This document shows positions 30,381 through 41,378 of a stretch of DNA of 64,000 bases, piece by piece. The translations under genes and the position numbers were made by a program. The notes beneath the pieces were generated by a model, which was given only the letters and a program-made list of their open reading frames with translations, was not told where the DNA came from and searched no databases. The stretch lies in the NCBI GenBank assembly GCA_947624195.1, contig CANQJH010000005.1:1-64000 (forward strand), written 5' to 3'. The number at the start of each line of letters is the position of its first letter. The first letter of the stretch is position 1. The DNA is from an uncultured Clostridia bacterium (lineage in GTDB: Bacteria > Bacillota > Clostridia > TANB77 > CAG-508).

Positions 30381-32708
30381 ATGAAATTATTAGATAAATT
30401 TTTAAAGTTTTTAAAAACTGATCGAAATACTTTTTTTACATATATATTAACCCTAATAAGTGCATACATCGTTGTAGATAGAGTAGTTGAATTTTTACTT
30501 ATTGTATTTACTGGTGTAGCTTCAAATTATTGGGGTCCTATTGCGTACGCGGTTGCATTTCTGTGTCCTATATTTGCATTTCTATTTTCATTCTCATCCA
30601 AGTTTGTTACTTGTGATGACGATAAATTAGGTTTGCTATATACTTATTTTGTAACCTTATATGTATTAATAGTTACAATGATAACTGAATGGATAAATGA
30701 ATTAATATGGATTGGTTTACTATCACTTCCTGGCTATACAACTATAGTTTCAGAATTTGCTTATTTAATTAAACCTGCCCTTTCATCAATAGCTTTAGCA
30801 CTTCCATTGTCTACGGCTCATCTAGTTTTCAAAACAATATTTACTGGAATTAATGATTCAAAAGCTATGAAAGATTCTATTTTTGATTATGATGGAATCA
30901 ATCTTTCTGATAAATCTATTGGTGTTGGTGCTTATACTAACGAAATTTTTATTGGTGTTGATAAAGACCATGGTCATGACGTTAAACTTTCTGAAATTAG
31001 AAGATTTGAGTCTACTTTAGTAGTAGGTGTTTCAGGTTCTGGTAAAACATCATTAATATTTGAGCCATGGGTTGCTCAAGATATTAGTAAAAAATACTTC
31101 TTTAGAGAAACCTCTAAAACACTTGCATTTGCTGCTCTTAAGACAGGTATTGCAACTATCAATGCACCTTATGATAATGAATACATAAATAAAAACTTTA
31201 CATTAAATATGTTAGTTCCTGTAGAATCTAGAAAGAGCACATTTAATAGTTACTTTAAAAAGTTAATATATTTTGATGCACCTAGCAAACCTATATATAA
31301 GAATCTTGGTATAACCTATATGGCTCCTGATTATGAGACTATATCTAAAGTTAAAAATGTATGTGATAACTTTGGTGTTTCATACAATCTTGTAGACCCA
31401 GACAACATTGATTCAGTTGGATTAAATCCATTTGCATTTGATGATCCTGTCCAAACGGCTCTATCAATATCTACAGTTTTAAAAGGATTTTATACAGACA
31501 AAAATCCAGAGATGGCTCAAGCTTATCAAGAAAACTTGTCAAACCAGATTATTGAAAACCTAGCTATTCTTTTAAAAGTAGCTTACCCTATTTTAAATAA
31601 TGGCAAACTACCAAATATAGATGATATGCTTAAACTATTAAATCATTTTGACTTAATAGAAAAACTATGCAAGATTTTAGAGCAGGACCCTGAACTATCT
31701 GAAAAATATTCAAATCAAATTGGATACTTTAAGAAAAACTTCTACCATGATAGTCCAAATGTAAATGAAATGCAGAAAATAATTTCCATACCAATGTCTC
31801 AGTTAGATACATTACTAAGATATCCTGGTGTAAAGAATATATTATGCAACAGAAACAATAATTTAAACTTTGATAAGGTATTAGAAAATGGAGATGTTTG
31901 CTTAGTTTGTACTCGTCGTGGTGATTTGGGAGAAACAGCCCATAAAGCCTTTGGTTTATTCTTCTTATTGTTAATGCAATTTTCAGTATTAAGAAGACCA
32001 GGAAGTGAAAATACTCGTATTCCTCATTTCTTATATATTGACGAGTTCCCAGACTTTATCTGTCCTGCTACTGAAACAATATTTACTGTTTATAGAAAAT
32101 ATAGAGTAGCAACAGTTGTTTCTGCACAGTCACGTTCACAGTTGCTTTCACATGGTGAAAAGCTAGGAAATACAATAATATCAAATTGTAACAACAAAAT
32201 CGTATTTGGTAATAATTCACCTGAAGACAATGAATGGTGGTCAAAAGAACTTGGAGAAAAGAAAGAGTGGACAATTACCGAAACTGGATTTAATGAAACT
32301 AACTTAAAATATGATCCTAAGAAAAATGCACAATATGGCTACAAAGTTAAATACATGCCTGGTAAAGTTCAATCTTTGAAATTCAAAAAATGTATGTATA
32401 AGATAAAAAGTGTCAAAGGTGCTCTTGAAAATGGTACAGCAAACCTAGATTTCTTACCAGCTAAATACAAAGAAAAACAAGATATTAAACTATTTAACTT
32501 TACTAAATTCACAAGTGGTATATCTGAGGATACATCATCTAATACAAAAAGAAGAAACAATTTATTATCTAACAATGACCATTTCAATGATGACTCAAAT
32601 GGTAATATTGATCCAATAAAAATGGATGATTCAGATTTGACTTTTGAAATAAATAACAATGATGCAATAACATTTAACTTTAGAAAAAACGGGAAAAATA
32701 ATAACTAA
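30381..32708 (+). CDS. VirD4/TraG-like type IV coupling ATPase
   Basis: N-terminal TM segments, VVGVSGSGKTSLIFEPW Walker A, FLYIDEFPDF Walker B, VVSAQSRSQL. Confidence 0.8.
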   Translation: MKLLDKFLKFLKTDRNTFFTYILTLISAYIVVDRVVEFLLIVFTGVASNYWGPIAYAVAFLCPIFAFLFSFSSKFVTCDDDKLGLLYTYFVTLYVLIVTMITEWINELIWIGLLSLPGYTTIVSEFAYLIKPALSSIALALPLSTAHLVFKTIFTGINDSKAMKDSIFDYDGINLSDKSIGVGAYTNEIFIGVDKDHGHDVKLSEIRRFESTLVVGVSGSGKTSLIFEPWVAQDISKKYFFRETSKTLAFAALKTGIATINAPYDNEYINKNFTLNMLVPVESRKSTFNSYFKKLIYFDAPSKPIYKNLGITYMAPDYETISKVKNVCDNFGVSYNLVDPDNIDSVGLNPFAFDDPVQTALSISTVLKGFYTDKNPEMAQAYQENLSNQIIENLAILLKVAYPILNNGKLPNIDDMLKLLNHFDLIEKLCKILEQDPELSEKYSNQIGYFKKNFYHDSPNVNEMQKIISIPMSQLDTLLRYPGVKNILCNRNNNLNFDKVLENGDVCLVCTRRGDLGETAHKAFGLFFLLLMQFSVLRRPGSENTRIPHFLYIDEFPDFICPATETIFTVYRKYRVATVVSAQSRSQLLSHGEKLGNTIISNCNNKIVFGNNSPEDNEWWSKELGEKKEWTITETGFNETNLKYDPKKNAQYGYKVKYMPGKVQSLKFKKCMYKIKSVKGALENGTANLDFLPAKYKEKQDIKLFNFTKFTSGISEDTSSNTKRRNNLLSNNDHFNDDSNGNIDPIKMDDSDLTFEINNNDAITFNFRKNGKNNN

Positions 32709-32761
32709 TATTAAAATGGCAAAACTAAACTGATAGTAAAAAATAATAATAAATTAAAACA

Positions 32762-32945
32762 GAAAATAGTTATCTTTTCATGCCTTGCTGTCGAAAATTC
32801 CATAAGGCCACTAATGGCTGTGCAATTAATGTACTTCATACAATACATAATGCCATTGGGCGCTTGTATGTAATTTTCTTCATTCGCCCTACGCTAACGC
32901 TCCGGTTAGTCGCTGCGCGGCTTATTCAAAAATAACTATTTTCTG
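32762..32945 (-). repeat. Interspersed repeat element, full-length copy B, hairpin-bounded
   Basis: acagaaaatagttat ... ataactattttctgt terminal inverted repeats; interior matches copy A. Confidence 0.8.
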
Positions 32946-32997
32946 TTTTTAATTAATAATTTAATTCAGTTTTTTTGTCATTTTAATTTTTACAATA

Positions 32998-33927
32998 TTA
33001 GGCTAAAATCTTAGCTTCCACATTTCTCATCTTGTATTTCCCATTTTCCTCAACAAAGTCATACAAGCTCTTACTTAAATTATCATTATTTTGATGTAAA
33101 TCTGTTGTATAATAATAACTTATTTTTTCTATTTTAATGTTGTTTGTTACAAGTACCTTGAAGGTTTCTGCCATATGTCTATCGTCTTCACATATAAATA
33201 CCAATTGTGGGATAGATAGGAATCCCGAATCTCCTGGTACAAAATTATCGTAAAAGTCTTTCCAAAGATTCATCCTTTCTATTAATTTATTTTCCCAACC
33301 TTCATTTCTTCTTAGTACTTCAAAAACGAAGCTTATTTTTCTTCTATTAAAATCTAAATCAATACTGGCAATTGGTTTGAATTGTTTACTTAAGGTTTTA
33401 GCTTGAATTAATGGTTTTAATTTAAATTCTGAGAAAGCCTTAACTTTTCTCATATACGCAATGACTAATTGATTGCCTGCCAACTTCTTCTTAATCATTT
33501 CAACTGGTTTTGCATTGTCACTTGGTTGCCATTTGCATTCGATTTCTCTTGAATTTAGTAAATACTTGCCCATTTTTTCCATACAATAAACTCTATATAT
33601 ACCGCTACCTTCTGGTGAAGTAAAATAATATCTAGTAAGTATCTTGCACTTGATTAATTGGTCTAGTTTTACATTTAACTTATCTTGATTTTTAATGTCT
33701 GCTTTTTGATATTCTAATAGTTGAAACAATTGCCTTGATGTTAAAAATTCATATTTATTTACTAATTCTAAAATTTGAAAATGTATATCACTTATATGTC
33801 CTAAGTTCATCTTTTGAAGTATTTGATTCATCGATACATAACCATCTTTACCGTCAAATACCTTAATTTCCCCTTCTCTCATTCTAAATGGTGATACTGT
33901 TGTTTTTATTTCATTATCTGCTACCAT
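32998..33927 (-). CDS. Replication-relaxation-like protein
   Basis: Winged-helix-like LTSRQLFQLLEYQ region, position beside a VirD4-like gene; start moved to MVADNEIK after ggagg RBS. Confidence 0.5.
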   Translation of the reverse strand: MVADNEIKTTVSPFRMREGEIKVFDGKDGYVSMNQILQKMNLGHISDIHFQILELVNKYEFLTSRQLFQLLEYQKADIKNQDKLNVKLDQLIKCKILTRYYFTSPEGSGIYRVYCMEKMGKYLLNSREIECKWQPSDNAKPVEMIKKKLAGNQLVIAYMRKVKAFSEFKLKPLIQAKTLSKQFKPIASIDLDFNRRKISFVFEVLRRNEGWENKLIERMNLWKDFYDNFVPGDSGFLSIPQLVFICEDDRHMAETFKVLVTNNIKIEKISYYYTTDLHQNNDNLSKSLYDFVEENGKYKMRNVEAKILA

Positions 33928-34042
33928 ATAACTTCCTCCTACAAAAATTATTTTATAGATTTGACCTATTAATAAAATAGGATTTTTGAGTTGTTTAAAT
34001 TTATAAACATCTCTTCTACACTTTACTATTATACCACTTATG

Positions 34043-34822
34043 TTAACAAGATACAAGTGTTAATTTGATTTTCTTTTTCTCAGGTATAATCTTTTTTATC
34101 CTTACTATTACTTCTTTTCCGTACTCGATATCCTTTTTATAATCACATAATCCTACAAGGTTAGGTTTAAGTTCTATAAAAATTCCATCTTTGTTTTTTG
34201 TAATTTCTTTTGCAATGCCCTTTACAATGCTTCCTTCTTCAAAGTCTTTAATGTTATCTTCCCAACTTCCTAGCATATCTTTGTAAGATAGAAAGAACTT
34301 CTTATTTTGTTTATCGATTTCTTTAATCTTCACTTTTATTCTTTGTCCAACTTGAAGTCTCTCCTCAGGCGACTTCATCCTTGCTACTGAAATGTCATTA
34401 ATATATAAAAGTCCAGAGGTGCCCCCTCCTACTTCTATAAAAGCTCCATATGGTTTAATACTTCTGACAATTCCATCCACAATATCACCCTGTGATAGAT
34501 TATTAATTATCCAATCTAGGCTTTCGTCTTTAACTGCCTTTCTTGAAAGAATACAAGTATTTTCTTGCTCTTTAATATCATTTATTTTAAATTGAATATA
34601 GTTATTTCCTTTAACCATTTGTCCCAATTCCTGATTTGGAATAATACCCTTAATATTATTTCCCAAATCAATATAGACATTGTGGTTATAATCTATATTA
34701 TGAATTTTTCCTTCTAAGACCGCATTTTGTTCACGAGCCCTTTTTAGTTCTTCAATTGAATATTTATTATTTTCTTGATTCCAACCTTCTGGAACAAATC
34801 TTTGGTATATCATTTTTATCAT
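34043..34822 (-). CDS. S1 RNA-binding domain protein
   Basis: Repeated S1 motifs (GDIVDGIVRSIKPYGAFIEVGGGTSGLLYINDIS). Confidence 0.85.
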   Translation of the reverse strand: MIKMIYQRFVPEGWNQENNKYSIEELKRAREQNAVLEGKIHNIDYNHNVYIDLGNNIKGIIPNQELGQMVKGNNYIQFKINDIKEQENTCILSRKAVKDESLDWIINNLSQGDIVDGIVRSIKPYGAFIEVGGGTSGLLYINDISVARMKSPEERLQVGQRIKVKIKEIDKQNKKFFLSYKDMLGSWEDNIKDFEEGSIVKGIAKEITKNKDGIFIELKPNLVGLCDYKKDIEYGKEVIVRIKKIIPEKKKIKLTLVSC

Positions 34823-34905
34823 CCTTTGTTTTTAATTTTATCTTAAAATAAATTAATTTTTATTTACTAGGTTTTTATAAATTGAGTTTATAATTATAAG
34901 CGTAT

Positions 34906-35718
34906 TTACTTTAATAATTTACGTATTTCGTCTTCTGTCAAGTATCTCCACTTCCCTAGTTTTAAATCTTTTACATCTATATTTCCGATTTTTGCTCTAT
35001 GTAACGCTAAAACTTTCTTATCTATAGCTTCACACATTTTTCTAATTTCTCTATTTTTCCCTTCATGAATTGTAATCTGTAATCTTGATAAATTTTTTTC
35101 TTCATCAATTTTTAATATTTTAACTTTAGCAGGTTTAGTCAAATATCTCTTATTTTCTACCTCTGCGTGATTTGCTAAAAATTTATCATTTAAAATATCA
35201 TTGCTCAAATTAATTTCAACACCATCTTGTAATTTTTTTACTTCATCTTTTGTTATTTTTCCTAATAAAGTTACATTATAGGTTTTCTCAATTTCATTCT
35301 TGGGATGTGTGACTTTATTTATAAATTCTCCGTCATTTGAAAGGATAAGTGCACCAGATGTATACATATCAAGTCTTCCTACTGGGACTAGCCTTTCTTT
35401 TACTCCTTTAATTAAATCTGTAACTTTATCTCTATCAAACTGCTCTTTCACAGTAGTAACATACCCTATCGGTTTGTTTAACAATATGTATACTTTATTT
35501 TCTTCTCTTTTTACTATTCCGCCATTATATTCGACAGCATCATTTTCTGGGTCTACTTTTATTCCTAGCTCTTTAATGACTTTTCCATTTACTTTTATTT
35601 TTCCTTGGGTCATCAATTCTTCCGCTTTTCTTCTTGAACAGATTCCTGCTTCTGCCAAAAACTTTTGAAGCCTTATTTTTTCCAAATTTACGTCCTCCAA
35701 CTCTTTTATTCTATTCAT
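34906..35718 (-). CDS. rluB: RluB/RsuA-family rRNA pseudouridine synthase
   Basis: RLQKFLAEAGICSRRKAEELM, VGRLDMYTSGALILSNDG; upstream start at 35745 lies in tandem repeat. Confidence 0.88.
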   Translation of the reverse strand: MNRIKELEDVNLEKIRLQKFLAEAGICSRRKAEELMTQGKIKVNGKVIKELGIKVDPENDAVEYNGGIVKREENKVYILLNKPIGYVTTVKEQFDRDKVTDLIKGVKERLVPVGRLDMYTSGALILSNDGEFINKVTHPKNEIEKTYNVTLLGKITKDEVKKLQDGVEINLSNDILNDKFLANHAEVENKRYLTKPAKVKILKIDEEKNLSRLQITIHEGKNREIRKMCEAIDKKVLALHRAKIGNIDVKDLKLGKWRYLTEDEIRKLLK

Positions 35719-35885
35719 TAAAAGATACCTGTTTTTTTGTTTCATTTATTAAAATATTTTCTTTTTACTTCATTTATTACAACATACATCCTTTTTTGTC
35801 TCATTTATTAAAAAACATACGTCCTTTTTGTTTCATTTATTTACATATACATCCTTTTTATTTCATTTATTAATAACATACATTC
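35714..35885. repeat. Degenerate intergenic tandem repeat, period about 28-32 bp, about 6 units
   Basis: tcatttatt core recurs at about 35714, 35742, 35770, 35801, 35833, 35863. Confidence 0.75.
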
Positions 35886-35891
35886 TATTTT

Positions 35892-36812
35892 TCAATTTGT
35901 GCTTGCTTCTAGTTTACTAAGCACATCTTCAAAATATTGTGGAAGTTCAGCTTCTAAATGCATTCTCTTTTTTGTAATAGGATGTGTAAACTCTAAAATG
36001 GTACTATGTAGCATTTGTCCATGTACCCCAAATTCATTTTTACCATTTGCATACACTTCATCACCTACCACTGGATGTCCTATTTTAGCTAAATGCACTC
36101 TAATTTGATGAGTTCTGCCAGTATCAATTTTAACTCTCAAAAGTGTGTAGTTTCCATATCTTTTAATTACCTGTATGTGAGAAACTGCTTCCTTCCCATC
36201 TGGTCGTACTTCCATCTTTTTTCTGTCTTGTTTGCTTCTTCCAATTGGCATATTAATTGTTGCAGTATCCTCTGAAATATTACCTTTAACTAAAGCCGTA
36301 TATATTTTAGTAACTCTATGTTCCTTAATTTGATTAGAAATGTCCAGATGAGCCTCGTCACATTTCGCAACAATAATCAATCCTGATGTATCTTTATCCA
36401 GTCTATGCACTATTCCTGGCCTAATTTCTCCACCAATTCCAGATAAAGTATCTTTGCAATGATTTAATACCGCATTTACAAGAGTTCCTTCATAATTGCC
36501 ACTGGCTGGGTGAACAACCATACCTTTAGCTTTATTTACAACTAAAATGTAATCATCTTCATAGATTATATCCAATTTTATGTCTTCAGGTTTAATTGTT
36601 GTTTCCTTCGGTGGTTCTATTCTTATTTTTACAACATCATTTTCTTTCAATTTATAAGATTCTTTTTGATTTTTGTCATTTACCAGTATGTTCCCATTTT
36701 TTACTTGTTTTTGAGCCATACTTCTTGTAAAATGCACATCAAGGCTTGCTACAAATGTATCAAGCCTTTGATTAATATCTTCTAAATTAACCTTATAGAT
36801 TTTCTCTTCCAT
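35892..36812 (-). CDS. rluD: RluA-family (RluD-like) pseudouridine synthase
   Basis: GIVHRLDKDTSGLIIVAK; RTHQIRVHLAKIGHPVVGD. Confidence 0.93.
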   Translation of the reverse strand: MEEKIYKVNLEDINQRLDTFVASLDVHFTRSMAQKQVKNGNILVNDKNQKESYKLKENDVVKIRIEPPKETTIKPEDIKLDIIYEDDYILVVNKAKGMVVHPASGNYEGTLVNAVLNHCKDTLSGIGGEIRPGIVHRLDKDTSGLIIVAKCDEAHLDISNQIKEHRVTKIYTALVKGNISEDTATINMPIGRSKQDRKKMEVRPDGKEAVSHIQVIKRYGNYTLLRVKIDTGRTHQIRVHLAKIGHPVVGDEVYANGKNEFGVHGQMLHSTILEFTHPITKKRMHLEAELPQYFEDVLSKLEASTN

Positions 36813-36832
36813 TTTTACATCCTATATTTATG

Positions 36833-38587
36833 TTATTTTGATAACCTATCATATATTACGAAATTCGAATCTTTATATAATTCTTTGTAATTATCATCTT
36901 TTTCTAAAAGCATATTTAGTTTAGAATTTGTTTTACATATTACATGAGTAACCCCGTAATTTTGAAATTTTGTTTCATACCAAGTAGATATATTAGAAAC
37001 GTTTAAATAATCTGAAAATATATCTTTTCCTTCATACTTCTTCTTTTCCTTGTTATACGTTCCATTAAATTCTGGAGTGTATAAATCACAACGAGAATCA
37101 ATAAATACTGGTACATCATTTAAAAGCATGTAACTTCCATAATTGTAGTCATTAAATATTTTTATATTTTTATAGTCTAAGTTTTCTTTTATCCACTCAA
37201 CCGCTTCTACTGGATAACTACTTGTATTTACAAACTCTGAATTAGCATATTTTCTATAAACACTAAGACTAATAACGATAATTAGACAAATACACAGAGC
37301 CTCTCCAATTGCACTTGTTACATATTTCATAAATTCTTCTGTTCCATTTTTGTCATACATATCTAAGAAATTTGCAATCATAGTACAAATAACAGTTCCA
37401 CCAAATAACATAAACATAGAAACTTGTCTTCTTGACATTAATGCAAGTAAAGTTAATCCTCCAAATAAGAACACATCTCTTAGCTTAATTTTTACCTTTG
37501 TAAATATAGCCAAAGCAAATGTTATAGCAATTGTTACGAGAACAGGAATATTATTAATTAGTGTTAAAGGCAAATGCTCACTTATGCTGTCAGTTGTATT
37601 GCCTTGCATTATCTTATAAGTATACATGTAAGGCATGTCCTTTATTGGGGTAAGCAATCCTGTAAACAAGCATATTATCATAATAAAAAATAGTTTAACT
37701 ACATTTTTGTTTTTTTCAAGTACAACTTTATACGGCTTTTTTCTTCTATCATTTTGTTTAATTAAATCCAACTCGAAATTAGCATTTGATTTTTCTAACT
37801 TTTTATTTAATTTTTGCAAAATTGTTTGATATTTTTCTATATTTTCTTGTTTAGCCTTTTTTAATTTCTTGTTTGCAGATTTTATATTAGCCTTTATCCA
37901 CATTTGATACAATTTATGTGGAATATGCCAATCTAATATTGAAGCTATCGCATACTCTGCTATAAATGGCAAGTATAACACAAAGTAAAAAGGAAATACC
38001 GCTGAATGAACATTTGCTATAATTATTGGAATGGCTATCAGTCCTATTGCATACCTTATTTTCGGCTTTTCTAGGAATTTTACTATTAATAGATAAGTAG
38101 CTACAAAAAGTACAAACGTAACTAGCTGAGCCCTTGCGGCAATATATTCTTTCATTATTATCATTTGAGCAATAGTAATCAAAAATGAAATAATATGATT
38201 CTTAGAAACTTTTTTGTTTGTAAAGTACAATAGTATTCCAAGAATTACTGAAAGTACAATAGTAGATGCATATAATCCAGTGTATCCACCAGCAAAGTCA
38301 TATATCAGTGACATTATCAAATCATATAACCAATGTGGATACATATATGGTAAATTTTCATGCCAAGAAAAATGATCTTGATAATCTATTCCATTTTGCC
38401 TAATTAATTGTCCTATCTTGATTGTATAAAATGTATCATTTTGAAATGTCCTTGGCACTATAGCTATGCAAAATATTGTTATGCAAAATATTGCTATTAT
38501 GTTAAATGACAATTTTACTAATTTTGTATCTTTGGTTTGGTCACTCTTTTCTTTTTTAGTTTTAATTACCTTTGTCTTTTTCGCCAT
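36833..38587 (-). CDS. Multi-TM membrane protein (glycosyltransferase-like)
   Basis: Many TM segments; C-terminal soluble region with DSRCDLYTPEF. Confidence 0.55.
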   Translation of the reverse strand: MAKKTKVIKTKKEKSDQTKDTKLVKLSFNIIAIFCITIFCIAIVPRTFQNDTFYTIKIGQLIRQNGIDYQDHFSWHENLPYMYPHWLYDLIMSLIYDFAGGYTGLYASTIVLSVILGILLYFTNKKVSKNHIISFLITIAQMIIMKEYIAARAQLVTFVLFVATYLLIVKFLEKPKIRYAIGLIAIPIIIANVHSAVFPFYFVLYLPFIAEYAIASILDWHIPHKLYQMWIKANIKSANKKLKKAKQENIEKYQTILQKLNKKLEKSNANFELDLIKQNDRRKKPYKVVLEKNKNVVKLFFIMIICLFTGLLTPIKDMPYMYTYKIMQGNTTDSISEHLPLTLINNIPVLVTIAITFALAIFTKVKIKLRDVFLFGGLTLLALMSRRQVSMFMLFGGTVICTMIANFLDMYDKNGTEEFMKYVTSAIGEALCICLIIVISLSVYRKYANSEFVNTSSYPVEAVEWIKENLDYKNIKIFNDYNYGSYMLLNDVPVFIDSRCDLYTPEFNGTYNKEKKKYEGKDIFSDYLNVSNISTWYETKFQNYGVTHVICKTNSKLNMLLEKDDNYKELYKDSNFVIYDRLSK

Positions 38588-38840
38588 TATATATCTCCTT
38601 ATTTAGACTGTCTCTTTGTAAATATCCTTATCGTTTTATATTATACTACAATCATCCGTAAAAATCCATACATTTTCATTAAATTATAATTACAATTAAC
38701 ATAGCTAAAAAATTAAATATAGGTTATTTTTTAGCATCTATTAATGTTACTTTAATGTTACATTTTTTTAATAATTTTGTTATATAATTTTAAACCTCTA
38801 TAGTGTATAATATTTGTATGTTAAACAAAGGAGAATTTTA

Positions 38841-39926
38841 ATGAATTCAGTTGAACAAGAATTAGAGAAAAATGGTATTAAAGTTATATGCCCTATAAAT
38901 ACATTTAATATCAACGAAATAGCAACGTATGTTGCTAGACTTCTTTGCTCTAAATTTCCAGACTTTAAATTAAATTACAATGACATGTTTAATCGTATAG
39001 CAAGAATTAATATGTTCATTGCGGACATGCCTTCAGGAATGTCTGACGCTTGCTATTTTTACAGAAATACGTCAATATATTTTAGAAAAGGTATCAGCTT
39101 TGATGATATAAAAAAGCTCGCTTTTCATGAAATAGTGCATCACTTTCAAGAAATCAAAGATTCAAAAGGAACTCTTCACAGACTTGGACTATGTACTTAT
39201 CTAAGAGTAAAAGCTTACGGCTCTGCACTAAACGAGTCAGCAGTGCAGCTTATGTCATCATTTGCAACAGGTGAACAACGTGATACTGTTACTTATTATG
39301 GGGTTACTTTCCCAACAGACAGTCCTTCGTATTATCCATTACTTTGCAATTTAATCAAACAAATAGGTTATTTAACTGGATTTGCAGTTTTATTTGAAAG
39401 CACTTTCTTTGCAAATGACAGATTTTTTGATAAATTTAAATTTTTATTTGGTGAGAAAGTGGCATTTAAAATACAGCAAAACTTTGATAAATTGCTTGAC
39501 ATAGAAGAAAAAATTGTCAAAATAAATATGAAAATACAAACAACAGATATGTCATACTTCAGATTTAAAAATGCTACTGACACAATAAATAAATATAAGT
39601 CTCAAATTAGACAAACTTTTTTTGATACCCAAAATTTAATTTTAACTACTTACTTTAATAATAGAATTCGCGAAGTAAATACAGCAGATGAGATTGAAAA
39701 TTATAGAAAGCAATTATATAGTTTTAGCAATTTAATTGGAACCAACGAAACCTATACATTTTTTAATGATTTTTACTTTTCAAAAATGGCAGAAATTGAC
39801 CAAAAATATGAGAAGCTTACTGGCAATACTCAAATTACTGTTGTTAAAAAATATTCATTTGCTAATTTATTTAGTTCAGTTAAAAAGCTATTTACCAGAA
39901 GTAGTATAAAGCTTGAAGACAATTAA
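38841..39926 (+). CDS. Hypothetical protein with HExxH metalloprotease-like motif
   Basis: LAFHEIVHHFQE; start after aaaggag RBS. Confidence 0.55.
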   Translation: MNSVEQELEKNGIKVICPINTFNINEIATYVARLLCSKFPDFKLNYNDMFNRIARINMFIADMPSGMSDACYFYRNTSIYFRKGISFDDIKKLAFHEIVHHFQEIKDSKGTLHRLGLCTYLRVKAYGSALNESAVQLMSSFATGEQRDTVTYYGVTFPTDSPSYYPLLCNLIKQIGYLTGFAVLFESTFFANDRFFDKFKFLFGEKVAFKIQQNFDKLLDIEEKIVKINMKIQTTDMSYFRFKNATDTINKYKSQIRQTFFDTQNLILTTYFNNRIREVNTADEIENYRKQLYSFSNLIGTNETYTFFNDFYFSKMAEIDQKYEKLTGNTQITVVKKYSFANLFSSVKKLFTRSSIKLEDN

Positions 39927-39959
39927 AAAACAGATAAACTTTTGCTTATCTGTTTTTTA
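39924..39959 (+). terminator. Intrinsic terminator
   Basis: aaaaaacagataa actttt gc ttatctgtttttt. Confidence 0.9.
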
Positions 39960-40051
39960 TTTACTATTCAACCACTTTTAAAGCATTTAGATTCGAACCA
40001 ATTATCCATAGTACACTATCAACACTATATGTTTACAATGTATAATTCCAT

Positions 40052-41305
40052 CTAACAGGTTTGTAAAAATTTTATAATACTTTCTGCTGCATTTCTACCT
40101 GACCTTGCAGCATACGCAACCGTAGCTTTTTCTCCCACAATGTCTCCTCCTGCAAATACTTTATCTAATGATGTTTGCATATTTTCATTAACCTGCACAT
40201 AGCCCCATTTATTTTTCTCAAATTCCGATATCTTACTCTCATCTGGTTTCGAGCCTGTTGCCATTATAACGTAATCCATGTCAATTATGTAATTGCTATT
40301 TTCTATGTTTACTGGTGACAGCCTAGTTTCTCCTTCTTTTTGAACAAGCTTGGTTTTAATTAATTCAATTTTATCTACTTTGTTTTTTCCTAAAATTTTT
40401 ACTATATTATTTTGAAATAAAAATGTGATACCTTCTTTTTTAGCATCTTCTATTTCTTTTCTTTCCGCAGGCATTTGTTCTTCAGCTCGTCTATAAATAA
40501 CATAAACTTCTTTAGCGCCAAGCCTCTTTACTGTTCTTGCTGTATCCATAGCAACATTACCACCACCAATTACAGCAACTTTTCGTCCATCATAATTTGG
40601 ATGATTATTAGTCTCAAGAAGTGTATTTCCACCATACACACCGTCTAATTCTTCACCTTCTATGTTCATTTTAGTAGGAATATTAGCACCAATTCCAATA
40701 AAAACAGCGTCATATTTTTCGCACAATTCTTCTATGCTAATATCTTTTCCCAATTCTATATTTGTTTTAACTTTAACACCCAAGTCAAGTATCTTTTCTA
40801 TAGTCTTTTTTACCACTTGTTTGTCAAGTCTAAAGTCTGGGATACCATGAGTTAGTATGCCACCAAGCTCATCAAACTTATCATAAATAGTAACTTGCAC
40901 ACCTTTTCTTGCTAAAAAAGCTGAACAAGTTAAACCTGCTGGTCCCGACCCTACTACCGCTACTTGTTTATTTATTAAACTTGCATCTAAATCTGTTGGT
41001 ATGCTCAAATTATTTTCAATAGAATATTTGCCAATAAACTCTTCCATTTCTCCAATAGAAACACTTTTGCCATTAATACCTCTTATACAACTTCCTTGAC
41101 ATTGCTTTTCATGAGGACATATCTTACCACATATAGCTGGAAGTACCGTTGTCTTTGACAATATTTCAAATGCTTTTTTTAAATCTTTTTCATGAATAAA
41201 TCCCGGAATATCATTATTAAGCGGACACCCTTTATTGCTACAAGGTTTGTTAATACAATTCAAACAATAATTTCTTATTTCTTCTTGGTTCATAAATTTC
41301 TCCAA
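40052..41305 (-). CDS. Glutamate synthase small-chain-like NAD(P)-dependent oxidoreductase
   Basis: N-terminal Cys clusters, VVGSGPAGLTCSAFLARKG, VIGGGNVAMDTART. Confidence 0.88.
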   Translation of the reverse strand: MEKFMNQEEIRNYCLNCINKPCSNKGCPLNNDIPGFIHEKDLKKAFEILSKTTVLPAICGKICPHEKQCQGSCIRGINGKSVSIGEMEEFIGKYSIENNLSIPTDLDASLINKQVAVVGSGPAGLTCSAFLARKGVQVTIYDKFDELGGILTHGIPDFRLDKQVVKKTIEKILDLGVKVKTNIELGKDISIEELCEKYDAVFIGIGANIPTKMNIEGEELDGVYGGNTLLETNNHPNYDGRKVAVIGGGNVAMDTARTVKRLGAKEVYVIYRRAEEQMPAERKEIEDAKKEGITFLFQNNIVKILGKNKVDKIELIKTKLVQKEGETRLSPVNIENSNYIIDMDYVIMATGSKPDESKISEFEKNKWGYVQVNENMQTSLDKVFAGGDIVGEKATVAYAARSGRNAAESIIKFLQTC

Positions 41306-41378
41306 TAATTTATTATTTATTTTTTTATAATTTTTTCATTTGCTTCTGATTTCTATTTTTGTTGATAAACTTCCCAAT

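Noticed and set aside
35714-35885. CRISPR array
   Set aside because: Units are degenerate, short and spaced 28-32 bp without distinct unique spacers; no cas genes in the window.
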